From positions 774,646-838,645 of the forward strand of contig NZ_JAACJS010000002.1 of assembly GCF_009939005.1 (NCBI RefSeq): 64,000 nucleotides of DNA. Direction: 5' to 3'. Made by a program: the position numbers and the translations under genes. Positions 61,552 through 64,000 of the stretch are shown here, piece after piece. The notes under the pieces are model-generated. The model did no database searches. It was not told where the DNA came from and was given only the letters and a program-made list of their open reading frames with translations. Numbering within the stretch: position 1 is the first letter of the stretch; every line of letters starts with the position of its first letter. This DNA is from Sediminibacterium roseum (lineage in GTDB: Bacteria > Bacteroidota > Bacteroidia > Chitinophagales > Chitinophagaceae).

Positions 61552-62844
61552 ATGAAAAAGCTTATCATCATCTCGATGGCAGTTCTTGCTTTCTCCTGCA
61601 AAAGCGCAAGCGAAAAAGCAAACGAAAAGGCAAAGGAAGAAAATACTACATCCGCAGATTCTGTTAACACCGCAACAGAACAGGTGAACCTCCCGGAACC
61701 GTATGCAACAAAATCAGTTCAGAACAACAGTAAGATCGTCGGCTGGACAAACAACCGCGTGCCCATTGCGCCTGAAGGTTTTACGGTAAGTCGTTTTGCC
61801 GACAGCCTGGATCACCCGCGTTGGATCTACGTGGCAGACAACGGCGATGTATTTATCGCAGAATCAAACAGTCCGCACAGCACCCTTGAAAAAGTAACGG
61901 GCAAAAACAAAAGCGCCGACAGGATCACGCTGCTGCGTGATGCCAACAAAGATGGCGTGCCTGAATTGAAAACGGTGTTTCTGAAAGACCTGAACAAACC
62001 CTTCGGCATGCTCATCATAGGCGATAACTTTTATGTGGCCAATACCGATGGGGTGGTGCAGTTTCCTTACAAAGCAGGACAAACATCCATAACCGTCAAA
62101 GGAAAACAAATTGTTGCGTTGCCTCCCGGCCCGCGGCACTGGACAAGAAACATAATCACCAATGCGGCTAAAAATAAAATTTACATCGCTGTTGGCTCTT
62201 CGAGCAATGTTGCGGAGAATGGGATAGACAAAGAAACACACCGCGCCAACATCCTTGAAGTTAACCTCGACGGAAGCGGCGAACGGGTATATGCAAGCGG
62301 CCTGCGCAACCCGGTTGGCATGGACTGGGCGCCCGGCACAAATACTTTATGGACCGCAGTAAACGAACGCGATGAACTGGGCGACGACCTCGTTCCCGAT
62401 TACCTTACCGGCGTGCAGGATGGCGGCTTTTATGGATGGCCCTATTCTTATTTCGGCAAACACGAAGACCCGCGTCTGAAAGATAAGAACCGCCCCGACC
62501 TCGTTTCAAAAGCAATTGTACCCGATGTTTCACTGGGGAGCCATACCGCTTCTCTCGGACTTGCATTCTATACCGGCAACAGCTTTCCCGCGAAATACAA
62601 TGGCGGCGCGTTCATTGGCCAGCACGGCTCATGGAACCGCTCTGTGCTGAGCGGATACAAAGTGGTATACGTTCCGTTCAAAAACGGGAAACCTTCCGGT
62701 AAAATGGAAGACTTCTTATCAGGTTTCATCGCAACCGGGAACGAAGTATATGGCCGGCCCGTGGGTGTTGCCGTTGCAAAGGATGGCTCTTTGCTGGTGG
62801 CAGACGATGGGGCGAATATCATTTGGAGAGTAAGTAAAAAGTAG
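61552..62844 (+). CDS. PQQ-type sugar (sorbosone) dehydrogenase-like lipoprotein
   Basis: A 430-residue beta-propeller protein of the L-sorbosone/soluble glucose dehydrogenase-like superfamily. Signal peptide with lipobox AFSC (Cys 16), then a Lys/Glu/Ala-rich linker (KSASEKANEKAKEEN). Propeller landmarks: FADSLDHPRWIYVADNGDVF, LNKPFGMLIIGDNFYVAN, RHWTRNIITN, SGLRNPVGMDWAPGTNTLWT and FYGWPYSYFGKHEDPR. The arginine/histidine/aspartate pattern suits PQQ binding but is not proof of activity. Likely anchored in the envelope. It converges with the alpha/beta-hydrolase gene. Confidence 0.9.
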   Translation: MKKLIIISMAVLAFSCKSASEKANEKAKEENTTSADSVNTATEQVNLPEPYATKSVQNNSKIVGWTNNRVPIAPEGFTVSRFADSLDHPRWIYVADNGDVFIAESNSPHSTLEKVTGKNKSADRITLLRDANKDGVPELKTVFLKDLNKPFGMLIIGDNFYVANTDGVVQFPYKAGQTSITVKGKQIVALPPGPRHWTRNIITNAAKNKIYIAVGSSSNVAENGIDKETHRANILEVNLDGSGERVYASGLRNPVGMDWAPGTNTLWTAVNERDELGDDLVPDYLTGVQDGGFYGWPYSYFGKHEDPRLKDKNRPDLVSKAIVPDVSLGSHTASLGLAFYTGNSFPAKYNGGAFIGQHGSWNRSVLSGYKVVYVPFKNGKPSGKMEDFLSGFIATGNEVYGRPVGVAVAKDGSLLVADDGANIIWRVSKK

Positions 62845-62857
62845 GCGATTTTATTTC

Positions 62858-62894
62858 GTACACCGCCGTCATTACTGCAATGAGGGCGGTGTAC
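62858..62894. repeat. Stem-loop between convergent genes
   Basis: 16-bp arms 62858-62873 and 62879-62894 with one G-G mismatch, loop ACTGC. It lies between the stops at 62844 (+) and 62895 (-) and may act as a two-way terminator, though neither side has a long T tract. Confidence 0.6.
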
Positions 62895-63887
62895 TTATAG
62901 GAAATCCATAACCGCTTTGATGAACCGGTCAAACGCTTCTACATGCGGCAAATGCCCAACACCATCAAGCTCCACCAGTTTTGAATTTTTGATCTTTTGT
63001 TGTGTCAGCCTGCCCAACACCGGGTAATTGCCAAGCGTTTCCTTTACCCCGGCGGGCGCGGCGTCTTTACCTATTGCGGTCCTGTCTGCCTGGCCAATGA
63101 TGAGCAGTGTTGGCACCTTCAGGTTTTCAAACTCATAACAAACCGGTTGCGTAAAGATCATGTCTGATGTTAACGCACTGTTCCATGCGATCAGCGGATA
63201 ATCTTTGCTCAACGTCCATCCGGCCAGCAGGTTGAGCCATTCATCGTAAGCAGGTTTCCATGTGTTGTGGTAATAATTCTTGAGCTGGTATTGTTTGAGA
63301 GAGTCGTAATCCTGTTTCAGCTCCTTCGCGAATTGTTTGTCAACAGACGCATAAGGAACTTTTGTTTTCCAGTCTTCGAGACCGATGGGATTGGCGAGGA
63401 TCAATTTCGCTGTTCTTTCCGGGAACATCAATGCAAACCTTGTTGCCAGCATCCCGCCCATCGAATGCCCGAGAACGGTAACGCTTTGGATCTTCAATGA
63501 ATCGAGCACCGCCTTTGTGTTTTGCGCGAGTAACTGAAAACTGTATTGCAGGTGTGCAGGCTTAGACGATTTGCCAAACCTGACCTGGTCTGGAATCACC
63601 ACCCGGTAACCATTTGCGGCCAGTGCCTTCGCCGTCTGTTCCCAATAAGCGCCGTTGAAATTTTTACCATGGAGCAACAAAACGGTCTTCCCGTTTGGGG
63701 CAGCAGGTTTCACATCCATAAAAGCCATCACCAGCGATTGCTTCTGGATCTCCAGTGTAATGTATTGAACAGGGTAGGGATAGGTGTAGTTGTCAAGATT
63801 CACATCCAGGCTACGGAGCTTGTCTTGCTGCGCCTGCAGCGAAACAAGGGAAGCGAGAAAAAAGAGGGTGGATAAGATCTTTTTCAT
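62895..63887 (-). CDS. Secreted alpha/beta hydrolase
   Basis: A 330-residue exported hydrolase. The signal peptide is ILSTLFFLASLVSLQAQ. Fold landmarks: oxyanion-hole LLLHGKNFNGAYWEQ, nucleophile Ser in VTVLGHSMGGMLATR, acid Asp in LLIIGQADRTAIG and His in GVGHLPHVEAF. Resembles haloalkane-dehalogenase/epoxide-hydrolase-like members, but the HGKN oxyanion segment points to a plain esterase or acyl hydrolase. Substrate unknown. Stops directly at the shared stem-loop. The last 113 bp of the window hold no gene. Confidence 0.88.
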   Translation of the reverse strand: MKKILSTLFFLASLVSLQAQQDKLRSLDVNLDNYTYPYPVQYITLEIQKQSLVMAFMDVKPAAPNGKTVLLLHGKNFNGAYWEQTAKALAANGYRVVIPDQVRFGKSSKPAHLQYSFQLLAQNTKAVLDSLKIQSVTVLGHSMGGMLATRFALMFPERTAKLILANPIGLEDWKTKVPYASVDKQFAKELKQDYDSLKQYQLKNYYHNTWKPAYDEWLNLLAGWTLSKDYPLIAWNSALTSDMIFTQPVCYEFENLKVPTLLIIGQADRTAIGKDAAPAGVKETLGNYPVLGRLTQQKIKNSKLVELDGVGHLPHVEAFDRFIKAVMDFL

Positions 63888-64000
63888 AACGGGATATTTA
63901 GGGAATATCCAGCTAAATAATCATGCCTGTTTGGAAGGCCTGACGTGTTAAAGGTTCCTGGGCTTTTACAACAAAGGTTGCACGACTGGGGCTCAACGCA

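Overview
The window looks like the chromosome of a Bacteroidota bacterium, most likely Chitinophagaceae (family assignment is inference). Supporting evidence: several gene starts are preceded by the Bacteroidota promoter pair (TTG, about 19-21 bp, TAnnTTTG) with no Shine-Dalgarno sequence; there is a large S8 protease with a C-terminal type IX secretion sorting domain; a beta-propeller/LytS-type sensor kinase is paired with a LytTR regulator; and many SPase II lipoproteins carry short Bacteroidota-style lipoboxes. Outside 44.9-55.9 kb the DNA is close to half G+C by eye.

Layout, left to right. 0-3 kb: a partial arfB (ribosome rescue) is divergent from a probable operon dtd - group III truncated globin - MazG-like pyrophosphohydrolase - YihY/BrkB membrane protein. 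2.6-16 kb: a lipoprotein, a periplasmic Xaa-Pro aminopeptidase, glycyl-tRNA synthetase, an FNR-type reductase, the secreted S8 protease, a lipoprotein and mfd. 16-21 kb: gyrB, a gene relic that keeps its terminator, an AraC-type regulator with a cysteine cluster, and a secreted amidohydrolase. 21.4-28.1 kb: a four-gene planctomycete-type operon (PSCyt1/DUF1549/DUF1553 protein, DUF1501 protein, TIM-barrel isomerase, DUF2231-haem-LRR membrane protein). 28.2-34 kb: fumC, a secreted phosphatase-like protein, enoyl-CoA hydratase, a small gene with its own terminator, a TRIC-type channel and a lipoprotein hydrolase. 34.2-39.4 kb: two tandem single-domain globins followed by the propeller kinase/LytTR pair. 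39.5-44.8 kb: a B12-binding protein, a GT39-type glycosyltransferase, gltX divergent from a polysaccharide deacetylase, and a TatD nuclease.

A 10.9-kb genomic island (44931-55851) sits in the 3' end of tRNA-Ser(GGA). A 17-bp perfect (20 of 21 overall) direct repeat of the tRNA end marks the right junction. The island is clearly AT-rich, starts with a tyrosine recombinase, and has repeated AATCGTTGTC motifs at both ends that look like arm-type integrase sites. Its cargo resembles a small defence island: a frameshifted HEPN-like gene, a membrane protein/beta-rich protein pair, an Xis-like and a replication-type HTH pair flanked by two large palindromes, an ImmA/IrrE-XRE + DUF4411 (PIN-like) pair, a second HEPN-motif protein behind a G8 tract, and a three-gene cassette led by an HsdR-N-like PD-(D/E)XK nuclease. 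The last cassette is the best candidate for an undescribed system.

55.9-64 kb returns to chromosomal character: the probable displaced tRNA-Ser terminator, a lipoprotein, a DUF2200 protein, a VOC protein, a dihaem cytochrome c, an SRPBCC protein, a DPP4-like S9 peptidase, a sorbosone-dehydrogenase-like lipoprotein and an alpha/beta hydrolase. No rRNA, CRISPR array or transposase was seen.
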